From positions 1-64,000 of the forward strand of contig CAYYTK010000010.1 in NCBI GenBank assembly GCA_964474695.1: 64,000 bases of DNA. The letters are read 5' to 3'. Positions 41,689 through 52,079 of the stretch are shown here, piece after piece. Under the pieces are notes generated by a model. That model saw nothing but the letters and a program-made list of their open reading frames with translations. It did no database searches and had not been told where the DNA came from. The position numbers and the translations under genes are program-made. The stretch is from DAOUBP01 sp964474695. GTDB lineage: Bacteria; Chloroflexota; Anaerolineae; CG2-30-64-16. How positions within the stretch are numbered: position 1 is the first letter of the stretch; every line of letters begins with the position of its first letter.

Positions 41689-44600
41689 ATGTCTTCCACA
41701 TCCTCTGATGAGTGGGGCAGCAAGCCTGCCCCGCGGCCGCAAGCGGGCGCAGACGGCCAACCGGCCGCGCAACCGTTTTTCCCGTCGCGGGGGCAGCCTG
41801 CCCCCGCCGATCAGCCGGCGCAGCGACCGGCAGGGGCGCAACCGGCCGGCCAGGGGTCGGCAGGTCAGCGAGCTGCTGTCCAGCGGCCGGCGTCGGCCAG
41901 ACCGACTGCCGGCAGCGCGGCGCCGGCGCCGCAACCGGTTGAGCGGCGTACTGTCCCCGCGGCGCAGCCGCGGCCGCAATCGCGGCCGCAATCGCGGTCA
42001 GTCAGCCGCCGTCAGTCTGCGGCCACACCGCCGCGCCGCGGATGCGGCAGCGTCGCGCTGGCGCTGCTGCTGGCCGCCGCGGTGGCCGTGCTGGCCTTCG
42101 GCCTGGTGCTGGTGGGCTACGCCAGCATCGCGCGCGACCTGCCCCAGCCCGACGAGCTGCAGGCCCGCGCCAGCCAGTTCGCCTCCACCATCATCTACGA
42201 CCGGGACGGCAATATCCTGAACGAAGTGGGCGATCCCAACTATGGCCGGCGGACCGTGGTCACGCTGGATCAGATTTCGCCCTACTTGATCGATGCCACC
42301 ATCGCCACGGAGGACCCCAACTTCTACCAGCACCCCGGGGTCGATCCCGTGGGCCTGGCGCGCGCGGTCTACTATGCCATCCGGGATCGCGATCTGAACG
42401 GGCCGGGCGGCAGCACCATCACGCAGCAACTGGTGAAGATCACGTTCCTCTCATCCGAACGGACCATCTCCCGCAAGGTCAAGGAGGCGATCCTGGCCGC
42501 GGAAATCACGCGGCGTTATTCGAAAGAGACCATCCTGCAGATCTATCTCAACGAGCTCAATTATGGCAACCTGGCCTACGGCATCGAGGCCGCTGCCGAA
42601 ACCTACTTCGGCATCCGCGCGGCCGATCTGACGCTGGCCCAGGCGGCCATGCTGGCGGGCCTGCCGCAGGCGCCCGCTTACTACGATCCTTACACCAAGA
42701 TGTGGGAGGCGGACGGGCAGCCCGGCGCGGTGAAGCGCCGCCAGGGGGAGGTGCTGCGCTTGACGGTGGAGCGCGGCTATATCACCTCCGCGCAGGCCGA
42801 TGCCGCCTGGGCCGAGCCGTTGACCTTGCAGCCGTTGCAGCAGGTTTACGATTCCAAGCACCCGCACTTTGTGTATTTCGCGCGCGAACAGTTGGAGGAT
42901 GTGCTGGGGCCGGAACTGGCGAACAAGGGCGGCCTGCACGTTTATACCACACTGGACGCGTCCTTGCAGGCGGCGGCCGAAGAGGCGGTGAAGGCGCAGG
43001 TGGCTGCGCTGGCCGCGCAAAACGGCAACAATGCCGCGGCCGTGGCGGTGCGGCCGGGCACCGGCGAGGTGCTGGCCCTGGTCGGCAGCGCGGACTTCGA
43101 GAACGAGGCGATCAGCGGGCAGATCAACATGGCGTTGTCCCCGCGCCAGCCGGGTTCGGCCCTCAAGCCGTTCGTGTATCTGGCCGCCTTTGAAATGCCC
43201 GCGGCCGTCGATACGGCGCCGGCCGCGGTCGCGGCAGCGCAGTCCGCGCGCGTGGCGAAAGAGCTGAACACCACCCAGGGCGTCGCTGCAAGCGCGGATA
43301 CCCAGGTCAGCGCGATCGAGCCGCCGGGCTACTGGACGCCCGCGACCGCGCTCATGGATATCCGCACTGAGTTCTGGGACGGTGAGGGCCGGCCGGCGTA
43401 TGTGCCCTACAACTACGGCGGCAGCGATCAGAACGTCAACGAGCACGGCCTGATCAATGTGCGCACCGCGCTCGCTAATTCCTATAACATTCCGGCCGTC
43501 AAGGCGCTGGAGCACGCGGGCCTGGAGCGTCTGAAGGACGTGGCGGGCCGCGCGGGCATCACCACGCTGACTCGCTCCGACTACGGCCTGTCGCTGGCAT
43601 TGGGCGGCGGCGAGGTGACGCTGTTGGAGCTGACAAGCGCGTACGCCACCCTGGCCAACAGCGGGGTGCGCGTGCCGATCAGCCCCATCGCCTGCGTGCT
43701 GGATGGCCAGGGCCAGCTCATCTGGCGTGGCGCGGCCGCGGAGTCCGTGACGGGCTGCCTGGGCGCGGCGGCCGGCTCCTCAGCGTCTATCACCCCGGAG
43801 CCTGCGACCCAAGTTTTCGACCCGCAACTGGTGTACGAAATCAGCTCGATCCTGTCGGACGTCGCAGCGCGGCAGCCGATGTTCGGCGGCGTGAGGAATG
43901 TGATGACGCTGGCCGACCGGCCGGTCGCGGTCAAGACCGGCACCACCAACGACTATCACGATGCCTGGACCATGGGCTACACGTCCGATCTGGCGGTAGG
44001 GGTTTGGGTCGGCAACGCGGATTACACGCCGATGGAGCGGGCAGCCGGCTCAGTGGGCGCGGCGCCGATCTGGCACGCGGTGATGGAGGCGGGGCTGCAA
44101 GGAACGGCGGCCACCTCCTTCGTCGCGCCGGCCGGCATCCAGCGCGTGGCAGTGTGCGCGGAGAGCGGCGCCCTGCCCAGCGAGGCGTGTCCCGCGCAGC
44201 GCGAGGATGTGTTCGCCACCGGCCGCGGGCCGCTGCCTGCCGGCTATGACCTGTGGCAGCGTGTGCGGATCGATCGGGTCACCGGCCAGTTGGCCACCGA
44301 GTTCACGCCGGCCGATCGCATCGAGACGCGCGATGTGATGATCTTCCCGGAGAAGTACCGCGCCTGGGCCGAAGCCCACAATCTGCCGCTCTTGAGCCAG
44401 CAGCGGGCGCCTCTGGCCTTCGCGCCGGAATTGCAGTTGTCTTTCCCGGCCGATGGCAGTGAAGTCAGTGGGATCGTGCCGGTTGTCGGGCGGATCAATA
44501 TCCCGGAGCCGGTCGTGTGGCGCCTGGAATACGGCGCGGCCTTCGATCCGGGAGCGTGGGGCGTGCTGATCGGGCCGCGGCCGCTGGATCCGGCAGATGG

Positions 44601-45279
44601 CGGCGCACGTTTCGTGGACGGCGCCTTGCTGGAGTGGGATGCGGCCGCCACCGCGGCCCAGCACGGCACGACTCAGCTTGCGCTGCGGCTGGCGGCTTAC
44701 TACGATGTGAATTCGCTGGATTATCCGGTGGCGGTCTCCAATGTGGTGCATCTCACGTTGGTCAGCCCCACCGCGACGCCGACGCTGACGCCCACCGAAA
44801 CGCCATCCCCGACGCCAACGGTGGAGTGGCTGCCGCCGGCCACGCCGACGCCTTCGGCTACTCCCGAGGGGGACGCGACGCCCTCGGTCACCCCAGAGGG
44901 AGACGTGACGCCCACCCCGGGTGCGGACCAGCCGACCCCGACGCCGACGATGGAGGTCACGCCGGAGCCGTCGGCCTCGGTGACGGCCGTGATCACGCAG
45001 CCGCTGGACGCCGCGTCGGTGCAGGGCATGGTGGCCATCTGGGGTACGGCCGATGGAACGGACTTCAGCTATTACGTGGTGGAGTACACGGCCGCGGCTG
45101 CGCCGCAGGAGTCCGATTGGGTGCTGGTGATGGAGTCGGTCGTCCCGATGGCGGATGGCCTCCTGGCCATTTGGCCGGTGGACCGGTTGGCGTCCGGGGG
45201 CTACTGGCTGCGCCTAAGCGTTTTCGATGTCACCGGCGTGTCCAGCAGCGCCCAAGTGCAGGTCACGGTCGGATCCTAG
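41689..45279 (+). CDS. Bifunctional penicillin-binding protein 1A
   Basis: This class A PBP polymerises and cross-links peptidoglycan. The 1196 residues comprise a long Pro/Ala/Gln/Arg-rich cytosolic tail (1-118), one membrane anchor (about 121-147) and a GT51 transglycosylase with Glu208 in ATEDPNFYQHPG and GGSTITQQL. The transpeptidase has Ser490 in PGSALKPF, SYN at 598-600 and KTGTTNDYHDAW with Lys749. A Thr/Pro-rich linker (about 1025-1100) leads to a terminal beta-sandwich-like domain. The length is well above the usual 700-900, owing to the two tails. It converges with the M23 endopeptidase gene. Confidence 0.95.
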   Translation: MSSTSSDEWGSKPAPRPQAGADGQPAAQPFFPSRGQPAPADQPAQRPAGAQPAGQGSAGQRAAVQRPASARPTAGSAAPAPQPVERRTVPAAQPRPQSRPQSRSVSRRQSAATPPRRGCGSVALALLLAAAVAVLAFGLVLVGYASIARDLPQPDELQARASQFASTIIYDRDGNILNEVGDPNYGRRTVVTLDQISPYLIDATIATEDPNFYQHPGVDPVGLARAVYYAIRDRDLNGPGGSTITQQLVKITFLSSERTISRKVKEAILAAEITRRYSKETILQIYLNELNYGNLAYGIEAAAETYFGIRAADLTLAQAAMLAGLPQAPAYYDPYTKMWEADGQPGAVKRRQGEVLRLTVERGYITSAQADAAWAEPLTLQPLQQVYDSKHPHFVYFAREQLEDVLGPELANKGGLHVYTTLDASLQAAAEEAVKAQVAALAAQNGNNAAAVAVRPGTGEVLALVGSADFENEAISGQINMALSPRQPGSALKPFVYLAAFEMPAAVDTAPAAVAAAQSARVAKELNTTQGVAASADTQVSAIEPPGYWTPATALMDIRTEFWDGEGRPAYVPYNYGGSDQNVNEHGLINVRTALANSYNIPAVKALEHAGLERLKDVAGRAGITTLTRSDYGLSLALGGGEVTLLELTSAYATLANSGVRVPISPIACVLDGQGQLIWRGAAAESVTGCLGAAAGSSASITPEPATQVFDPQLVYEISSILSDVAARQPMFGGVRNVMTLADRPVAVKTGTTNDYHDAWTMGYTSDLAVGVWVGNADYTPMERAAGSVGAAPIWHAVMEAGLQGTAATSFVAPAGIQRVAVCAESGALPSEACPAQREDVFATGRGPLPAGYDLWQRVRIDRVTGQLATEFTPADRIETRDVMIFPEKYRAWAEAHNLPLLSQQRAPLAFAPELQLSFPADGSEVSGIVPVVGRINIPEPVVWRLEYGAAFDPGAWGVLIGPRPLDPADGGARFVDGALLEWDAAATAAQHGTTQLALRLAAYYDVNSLDYPVAVSNVVHLTLVSPTATPTLTPTETPSPTPTVEWLPPATPTPSATPEGDATPSVTPEGDVTPTPGADQPTPTPTMEVTPEPSASVTAVITQPLDAASVQGMVAIWGTADGTDFSYYVVEYTAAAAPQESDWVLVMESVVPMADGLLAIWPVDRLASGGYWLRLSVFDVTGVSSSAQVQVTVGS

Positions 45280-45330
45280 GAAAGAGCACGCCGGCAACTT
45301 CATCGAACGAGCCGGCGTGAGAGGAGTCAG

Positions 45331-45363
45331 GCAGGGGGCAGGTGTCACAGACCTGTCCCCTGC
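45331..45363. terminator. Hairpin between convergent PBP1A and M23 genes
   Basis: GCAGGGGGCAGGT and ACCTGTCCCCTGC form a stem of about 12 bp with one mismatch, within a spacer of 92 bp. A second stem (CACGCCGGC/GCCGGCGTG, 45287-45319) precedes it. Neither has a clear U-tract; they probably end both transcripts. Confidence 0.6.
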
Positions 45364-45371
45364 GTTTAATC

Positions 45372-46481
45372 TCAGGGCAAGTAGCTGAGCGGGTTGAACT
45401 GGGCGCCGTTCTTGCGAATCTCGAAGTGCAGATGCGGCCCGGTGGAGCGGCCGCTGGTTCCCATGTGGCCGATGATCGCGCCTTGCCCAACCACATCGCC
45501 GGGTTTGACGAAGATGCGGCTCAGGTGCGCGTAGAGGGTCTGGAAACCGTTGCCGTGGTCGATGACGATGTAGTTGCCGTAGCCGAGGTTGCTCCAGCCG
45601 GCGACGACTACGTAACCGGAGTCGGATGCTTTGACCGGCGTGCCGGTGGCGCGGGCGATGTCCAGCGCCCGGTGATACGGCTTGAAACCCTGGGTAACGT
45701 AACCCGATGTGGGCCAGACGAAGCGCCCCGTGCCTTTCGAGGCGCCTGCTGGAACCGGCCCGCGGTAGACCTGCACCTGGGGCACCGGGATCGTCTTCTT
45801 ACCGCCGGGCACGATCAGCTTTTGGCCCGCGACAATGGCCGGCTTGCTCGCCTCGAACTTGTTCAGCGGATAGTTGAGGATCGCGTCGGCCGTGACCTTG
45901 TACGTCTTGGCGATCTTCTCGACGGTGTCGTTTTTGGCAACGGTGTGATAGATGCCGTCCACCGGCAGAATGGTGAGCTTCTGGCCCAGCCGCAAGAGAT
46001 CAGGGTTCTGCTCCAGGCCATTCGCGAACATCACTGTTTCGGCGCTTAGCTTGTACTTCTTGGCGATGCCGTAGAGCGAGTCGCCGGCGACAACGGTGTG
46101 CGTGATGATGTCCAGGCGCGCCCGTTCAGGGATGATGGTGTCGGGCACTGCGGCGCGGACCAACGCGAATTCCTCTTCGCCGCCCGTGTCTGCCGGTTCC
46201 ACGTAGCCTTGGACGTCGGCCGCGTCGATCACCTCGATGTTTGCGCTTTCGGCGGGCGCCTCCACCAGATCCAGTTCAGGCAACTGCACCCGGCTGACCC
46301 ACAGCACGGCCACGGCCACCAACAGGATCACCAGATGGGAGCCCATGCGCACCAGCGGCGTCGACCCCTCGGGGCCGCGTTGGGAAAGCAGGGCCAGGAT
46401 TGACTGCGCAAGACGGTAGCCGGGACCCCACTGCTCCGGGGGGATCTCCGGCGTGTCTTTGCGGGCAGGGTTAGCGTTCAC
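45372..46481 (-). CDS. LysM-domain M23 family peptidoglycan endopeptidase
   Basis: The 369-residue protein is anchored by one N-terminal membrane helix (about 47-63, HLVILLVAVAVLWVS). Two LysM domains follow (THTVVAGDSLYGIAKKYKL near 127, YHTVAKNDTVEKIAKTYKV near 178). The M23 metallopeptidase domain (about 245-369) has zinc ligands in YHRALDIARATGTPV and GPHLHFEIR. GTG at 46481 begins one base after the rho stop, so it is translated from the rho transcript. It converges with PBP1A, another cell-wall enzyme. Confidence 0.94.
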   Translation of the reverse strand: MNANPARKDTPEIPPEQWGPGYRLAQSILALLSQRGPEGSTPLVRMGSHLVILLVAVAVLWVSRVQLPELDLVEAPAESANIEVIDAADVQGYVEPADTGGEEEFALVRAAVPDTIIPERARLDIITHTVVAGDSLYGIAKKYKLSAETVMFANGLEQNPDLLRLGQKLTILPVDGIYHTVAKNDTVEKIAKTYKVTADAILNYPLNKFEASKPAIVAGQKLIVPGGKKTIPVPQVQVYRGPVPAGASKGTGRFVWPTSGYVTQGFKPYHRALDIARATGTPVKASDSGYVVVAGWSNLGYGNYIVIDHGNGFQTLYAHLSRIFVKPGDVVGQGAIIGHMGTSGRSTGPHLHFEIRKNGAQFNPLSYLP

Positions 46482-46482
46482 G

Positions 46483-47739
<1,257 letters not shown>

Positions 47740-48014
47740 GGGTTGTTCTCCATTCGCAAGAAGAGCACCGATGGGCGTCGGGGCCGCTTGGAAGGTCTGG
47801 GATGGTGTGAGCGGTTGCGGCATGATGCGCAGATGCCAGGCATGCGGCGCCTATGCGTATCCCGAAACGCTCTGAAATGGCGTGAATGCGGCTAGATCAA
47901 GTCCATGATTGCTTTGTTGCCTGCGCAAACGATCAAAATGGCCAAGGAAAACGCACGAACAAGGCGCAGGAAGTCAACAGAGAGGGTACACGGATGTGTC
48001 TTATATCCACCCAC
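47740..48014 (-). promoter_or_regulatory. Long rho leader with C-rich stretch
   Basis: About 270 nt separate the predicted start of transcription from rho. The last 90 nt (about 47745-47825, minus strand) are rich in C and poor in G, as in Rho-loading (rut) sites, so autoregulation is plausible. No structured RNA family was recognised. Confidence 0.45.
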
Positions 48015-48043
48015 ACTATAGCATAAACTGAAACAAACGTCAA
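48015..48043 (-). promoter_or_regulatory. rho promoter
   Basis: TTGACG (48043-48038) and TATAGT (48020-48015) are separated by 17 bases on the minus strand. Confidence 0.78.
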
Positions 48044-48086
48044 ATGCCATCCGCCGGAAATTCTCACCGCGGTCGGGTTGGGTTTT

Positions 48087-48121
48087 CCGTTCTCGGCAGG
48101 CTTTTGGCTCGCCAAGAACGG
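48087..48121. repeat. Inverted repeat after the MFS gene
   Basis: CCGTTCT and AGAACGG form a 7-bp outer stem around GGC/GCC pairs, 24 bp past the MFS stop. There is no U-tract on the minus strand, so its role as terminator is uncertain. Confidence 0.45.
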
Positions 48122-48144
48122 AATGGCGCTCGCTACCGGCAGGT

Positions 48145-49695
48145 TTATTGAGCGGGCAGGGATCGTGCATCGGCCTCGCGTGCTACGCGGATGCCCTCTG
48201 CTTCGTTCACCCGGCTGAGGATCAGGCTGCCGGCGATGAAGAAGATGACCAGCGAGACGATGCTCAAGCGGCTGGAGCCGGCCAACTGGCCGACGATAGC
48301 AAACAGGAACGGCCCTGCCAGGCCGGCGAACTTGGAGCTCATGTCGTAGAAGCCGAAGAATTCGGCCGTCTGCGCCTTGGGCACCATGTTGCCGAACAGC
48401 GAGCGGCTCAGCGCCTGGCTGCCTCCCTGCACCAGGCCCACCATCATTGCGATCAGCCAGAACTCCGCGCCGGTGGCCATGAAGTAGCCCCAGATGGAGA
48501 CGACAGCATAGATGGCCAATCCCAACAGGATGGCGTTCCTGGCGGTCATCCGCTTCGCCAGCGGCGCAAACAGCCGCCGGCCGATGAACCATGAGAAGAG
48601 CAGTCCGGCGCCGACCGCGGCCAGGGCGATCGCCACCGCCAGCGGGCCGCTGGTGATGCCGAGGCGAGGCGTCGCGATGCCCACCCCCAGGATGGCGATG
48701 GCGCTGCAGATCACCGCGCTCACGAAGAACGGTTGGTGCGCGCCATCCCGGCGCGGCAGCCGGCCGAACAATAACGAGAACGGCATGCCGATGAACTGCG
48801 TCAGCAGCAGCGCGCCGATCAGGTCGGTTTGTCCGATGCCGATCTCGGACCCGTAGATGGTGGCCATCTTGATGATGGTGCCGATGCCGTCGTTGTAGAT
48901 CCAGAACGCCACAATGAAGATCAACAACTGGCGGTAGAGCTTCAGCTCTTTGAAGGTGTTGGACAACCGCGCAAACCCGCCCATGATCGGGTTCGTGAGC
49001 TTATCAACTTGCAGCTTAGCGCGCGGGGGCTCAGCCACGTGGCGCAGGAGCGGAATGGAGAACAGGACCCACCAGATGCCGACGCTCAGCAGGCTCAGCC
49101 GGGTGGCCAGTTCAGTGCCATCGATCCCGAGCCGGCTGCCTAGCGCCGTGATGCCCAGAGCGTCAGGCATCTGGATCATCAGCAGGTTGATGGCCAGCAG
49201 GATGCCGCCGCCCAAGTACCCCATGGCATAGCCCCGGGCCGAGACGTCGTCGATCTCGTCAGGCTTGGCGATGTGGGGCAGCAGGGAGTCGTAGAAAATC
49301 AGCGAACCGGAGAAGCCGATCTCGCCGATAATGTAGAGGGCCGCGGCCAGCAGCCAATCGCCGGTGCTGATGAAGACCATCAGGCTTGCGGCCAGGATGC
49401 CGGGGATGGCAAAGGCGGCCATGAAACGCTTCTTGGCGCCGCTGAAGTCTGCGATGGCGCCCAAGACCGGCGCAAACAGCGCGACCAGCAGCATGCCGAT
49501 CGTCTGTGTCATCCCCCAGGCGCTGCTGGCCTGCACCGGGGTCAGTTGTCCGCTGGCGGCAACCTTGCTGAAGTAGACCGGCAGGACGGCTGCCATGGTG
49601 GTGGTGGCAAACGCGGAGTTTGCCCAGTCGTACATCACCCATGCATTGATGGCACGTTTGGAAGATGAAGCGGTTGGCACAGGATGCTCCCTCAA
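48145..49695 (-). CDS. Atg22/UMF1-type MFS transporter
   Basis: The 516-residue protein has about 12 membrane helices. AWVMYDWANSAFATTTMAAVLPVYF near the N-terminus is the hallmark of the Atg22/UMF1 branch of the major facilitator superfamily, related to vacuolar amino-acid effluxers. FWIYNDGIGTIIKMATIYG and LVQGGSQALSRSLFGNMVP are further family blocks. The substrate is unknown, with amino acids or a small metabolite most likely. It begins 10 bp after cdsA and so ends the rpsB-cdsA operon. Confidence 0.9.
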   Translation of the reverse strand: MREHPVPTASSSKRAINAWVMYDWANSAFATTTMAAVLPVYFSKVAASGQLTPVQASSAWGMTQTIGMLLVALFAPVLGAIADFSGAKKRFMAAFAIPGILAASLMVFISTGDWLLAAALYIIGEIGFSGSLIFYDSLLPHIAKPDEIDDVSARGYAMGYLGGGILLAINLLMIQMPDALGITALGSRLGIDGTELATRLSLLSVGIWWVLFSIPLLRHVAEPPRAKLQVDKLTNPIMGGFARLSNTFKELKLYRQLLIFIVAFWIYNDGIGTIIKMATIYGSEIGIGQTDLIGALLLTQFIGMPFSLLFGRLPRRDGAHQPFFVSAVICSAIAILGVGIATPRLGITSGPLAVAIALAAVGAGLLFSWFIGRRLFAPLAKRMTARNAILLGLAIYAVVSIWGYFMATGAEFWLIAMMVGLVQGGSQALSRSLFGNMVPKAQTAEFFGFYDMSSKFAGLAGPFLFAIVGQLAGSSRLSIVSLVIFFIAGSLILSRVNEAEGIRVAREADARSLPAQ

Positions 49696-49705
49696 AAAGT
49701 GTTCG

Positions 49706-50575
49706 TCACGGCGTGACGCTCTGCGCCGCGGTCACTATAAGTGCAAAATAGACCGTGATCGGGAAGGTAAACATCAGGCTATCCAGGCGGTCAAGCATGC
49801 CGCCGTGGCCCGGGATGAGATTGCTGCTGTCCTTGATGTGCGCCATGCGCTTGAGGAGCGAGATCGCGAGATCGCCAAAAGTGGCAGCGGCGGCGACCAC
49901 CAGCCCCAAGAGCATGCCGAGCCAGGGCGATACGCCCACCAGGTGCGGTGTCAAGAAGCCGCCGACGACCAGCGCACAGGTCGTGCCACCTGCGACCCCC
50001 TCCCAGGTTTTTTTCGGGCTTAGCCGGGGCCAGAACTTGTGGCGGCCCAGCGCGGTGCCGACGAAATAGGCCAGCGTGTCGTTCGCCCAGGTGAGCGCCA
50101 GGACCAGGATTACCCAATTCTCGCCATCGGGGCGCAGGCGCAGGGTGACGAAGTGGCCCAGCAGAAAGCCCAAATAGAGCGCGCTGGCGACGTTGACAGC
50201 CCAGTTGGTCGTCGGTTGCGGCGATCGGTCGAAGAGCGCTTCCCCGAGGGAGATGACGATCAAACCGGCGAGCAACGGCCGCAGCAGGTCAGCCTGCACC
50301 AGGCCGGCCCCGCGCAGGTAGGCTTCGGCGATGGCTGCGACGATGAAACAGAGCCCCAGCAGCCGGTCGACCGCAAAGTGATCTCCTTGCAGCAGTTGGG
50401 TCATCTCGCGCCAACCAAGGACACCGATGAGGAGCACGGCAGCCAGCCAAGGGATGCCACCCAGATGCAGCACCGCAAGAACCAGGGGCAACAGGATGAT
50501 GGCGCTGAGCACGCGGGAACGCAGCACGGCGATCTCCCAGTGCGCTACACGAGGCGCCTCCCGGTGGAGGTTCAT
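49706..50575 (-). CDS. cdsA: Phosphatidate cytidylyltransferase
   Basis: CdsA makes CDP-diacylglycerol, the precursor of anionic phospholipids. The 289-residue membrane protein has about eight helices. The C-terminal signature is complete: KTWEGVAGG, ATFGDLAISLLKRMAHIKDSSNLIPGHGGMLDRLDS (about 228-263, split here), with the S-x-x-K-R-x4-K-D-x4-PGHGG-x-x-D-R-x-D core. Because the N-terminal 17 residues (MNLHREAPRVAHWEIAV) are not family-like, a downstream start is possible. It follows uppS as in many bacteria. Confidence 0.95.
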   Translation of the reverse strand: MNLHREAPRVAHWEIAVLRSRVLSAIILLPLVLAVLHLGGIPWLAAVLLIGVLGWREMTQLLQGDHFAVDRLLGLCFIVAAIAEAYLRGAGLVQADLLRPLLAGLIVISLGEALFDRSPQPTTNWAVNVASALYLGFLLGHFVTLRLRPDGENWVILVLALTWANDTLAYFVGTALGRHKFWPRLSPKKTWEGVAGGTTCALVVGGFLTPHLVGVSPWLGMLLGLVVAAAATFGDLAISLLKRMAHIKDSSNLIPGHGGMLDRLDSLMFTFPITVYFALIVTAAQSVTP

Positions 50576-50608
50576 GCCTCGCAGGAAGGTGGGACGATAA
50601 CCTGACCC

Positions 50609-51358
50609 CTAATGTGAGGCGGCGGGGGCAGGGACTTTGCCGAAGCGCCGCTCCCGCTGGCTGTATTCGACCAGCGCGGCGGCCAATTCGTTCTCATCGA
50701 AATCGGGCCAGAACGCGGATGTTGCGTAGTACTCCGCGTAGGCTGACTGCCAGAGCAGGAAGTTGCTCAAGCGAAATTCACCGCCGGTGCGGATGATCAG
50801 ATCGGGATCGGGCAGGCCGCCGGTGTAGAGGTAGTGCGAGATCAGATCTTCGGTAACGGCCTCGGCGGTGTACCCATCACGCATGATGCGGCGCACTGCA
50901 TCGGTAATCTCAGCGCGGCCGCCATAGTTGAACGCCACGTTCAGGATGATCTTCTGGTTGTCACGGGTCAGGACAATCGCGTTTTGGATCTGCCGCACCA
51001 GCGCGGGCGCAACTCCTTCCAGGCTGCCGCTGTGCCGGATGCAAACGCCATTGGCGTGCAGGCTCTTGGTTTCGCGCCGGATATACTGGCCCATCAGGGT
51101 CATCAGGCCGGCCACCTCATCGGCGGGCCGCGCCCAGTTCTCGGTGGAAAACGCGTAGACGGTCAGCACTTTGATGCCGAAGTCGGCGGCCGCCGTGAGG
51201 ATAGGGCGGATATTCTCAGTGCCGGCTTTGTGGCCCGCTTGGCGGGGCAGGCCGCGCGCCTGCGCCCAGCGTCCGTTGCCATCCATAATGATGCCAACGT
51301 GGTAGGGGATGCGGCTGATACCGGGGTGTTGCACTTGGAGCGAGAGAGAGCTTGCCAT
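50609..51358 (-). CDS. uppS: Undecaprenyl diphosphate synthase
   Basis: UppS is a cis-prenyltransferase that builds the C55 lipid carrier for cell-wall synthesis. The 249-residue protein has HVGIIMDGNGRWAQARGLPR (residues 20-39) with the catalytic Asp, GHKAG, TVYAFSTENWARP, NVAFNYGGRAEI and the C-terminal DPDLIIRTGGEFRLSNFLLWQ and WPDF. All are canonical. It lies 14 bp after frr. Confidence 0.97.
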   Translation of the reverse strand: MASSLSLQVQHPGISRIPYHVGIIMDGNGRWAQARGLPRQAGHKAGTENIRPILTAAADFGIKVLTVYAFSTENWARPADEVAGLMTLMGQYIRRETKSLHANGVCIRHSGSLEGVAPALVRQIQNAIVLTRDNQKIILNVAFNYGGRAEITDAVRRIMRDGYTAEAVTEDLISHYLYTGGLPDPDLIIRTGGEFRLSNFLLWQSAYAEYYATSAFWPDFDENELAAALVEYSQRERRFGKVPAPAASH

Positions 51359-51372
51359 GATGGCCTTTGGTC

Positions 51373-51942
51373 TCAGCCTTCCAGGATTTCAGCTTCTTTG
51401 GCTTTGCCGATCTCTTCGATCAGCTTGATGCTCTCGTCGGTCAGATCTTGCGCCTTTTCGAGGGCCCGATCCCGTTCGTCCTCGGTGATCTCTTTCTCTT
51501 TTTCCAGGTCCCGCAGCATGTCGTTCGTGTCGCGCCGGATGTTCCGTGCCGAGACGCGCGCTTCTTCGATCCGCTTGGCCACTTGCCGGTTCAAGTCGCG
51601 GCGGCGTTCCTCGGTAAGCGCCGGGATAACCAGCCGGATTACCTGGCCGTCGTTGTTGGGGGTCAAGCCCAGGTCCGACTTCAGGATGGCCTTCTCGATG
51701 AGGCCGAGCGTGTTGCGGTCCCAAGGACGGATCACCAACAAACGCGGTTCGGGCACCGTGATCCCTGCCAACTGGATCAAGGGAGTGGGCACACCGTAGT
51801 ACTCTACCGTGACATTTTCTACCAGAGCAGGCGAAGCGCGACCGGTGCGGATGACGCGCAGGTCACCCTTCAGCGAGTCAAGGGTCTTGTCCATGCGTTC
51901 GCGGGCGTCCTGAAGGATTTCCTTGATCATCGAATTGATCAT
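51373..51942 (-). CDS. frr: Ribosome recycling factor
   Basis: RRF splits post-termination ribosomes with EF-G. The 189-residue protein has the two long-helix/beta domains of the family: DARERMDKTLDSLKGDLRVIRTGRASPALVENVTVEYYG at the start (split here) and a C-terminal helix with RDTNDMLRDLEKEKEITEDE. AAAGGAG lies 6 bases before ATG 51942. It is separated from pyrH by 137 bp of short repeats, so it may have its own promoter there. Confidence 0.97.
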   Translation of the reverse strand: MINSMIKEILQDARERMDKTLDSLKGDLRVIRTGRASPALVENVTVEYYGVPTPLIQLAGITVPEPRLLVIRPWDRNTLGLIEKAILKSDLGLTPNNDGQVIRLVIPALTEERRRDLNRQVAKRIEEARVSARNIRRDTNDMLRDLEKEKEITEDERDRALEKAQDLTDESIKLIEEIGKAKEAEILEG

Positions 51943-51962
51943 CAGACACTCCTTTGTGGAGG

Positions 51963-52078
51963 AGTCGGTGATCAGTGATCAGTTATCAGTGATCAGTGGT
52001 CAGAAGACAAGTTCTTGATGCCTGACCACTGACTACTGACCACTGACTACTGACTACTGACCACTGACTCCTGACTCC
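51963..52078. repeat. TGATCAGT/ACTGACC tandem repeats between pyrH and frr
   Basis: Units of GATCAGTGATCAGTTATCAG (about 51965-52002) are followed by complementary ACTGACTACTGACC units (about 52022-52078). The whole spacer can fold back on itself. No promoter boxes are recognisable in it. Confidence 0.85.
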
Positions 52079-52079
52079 T

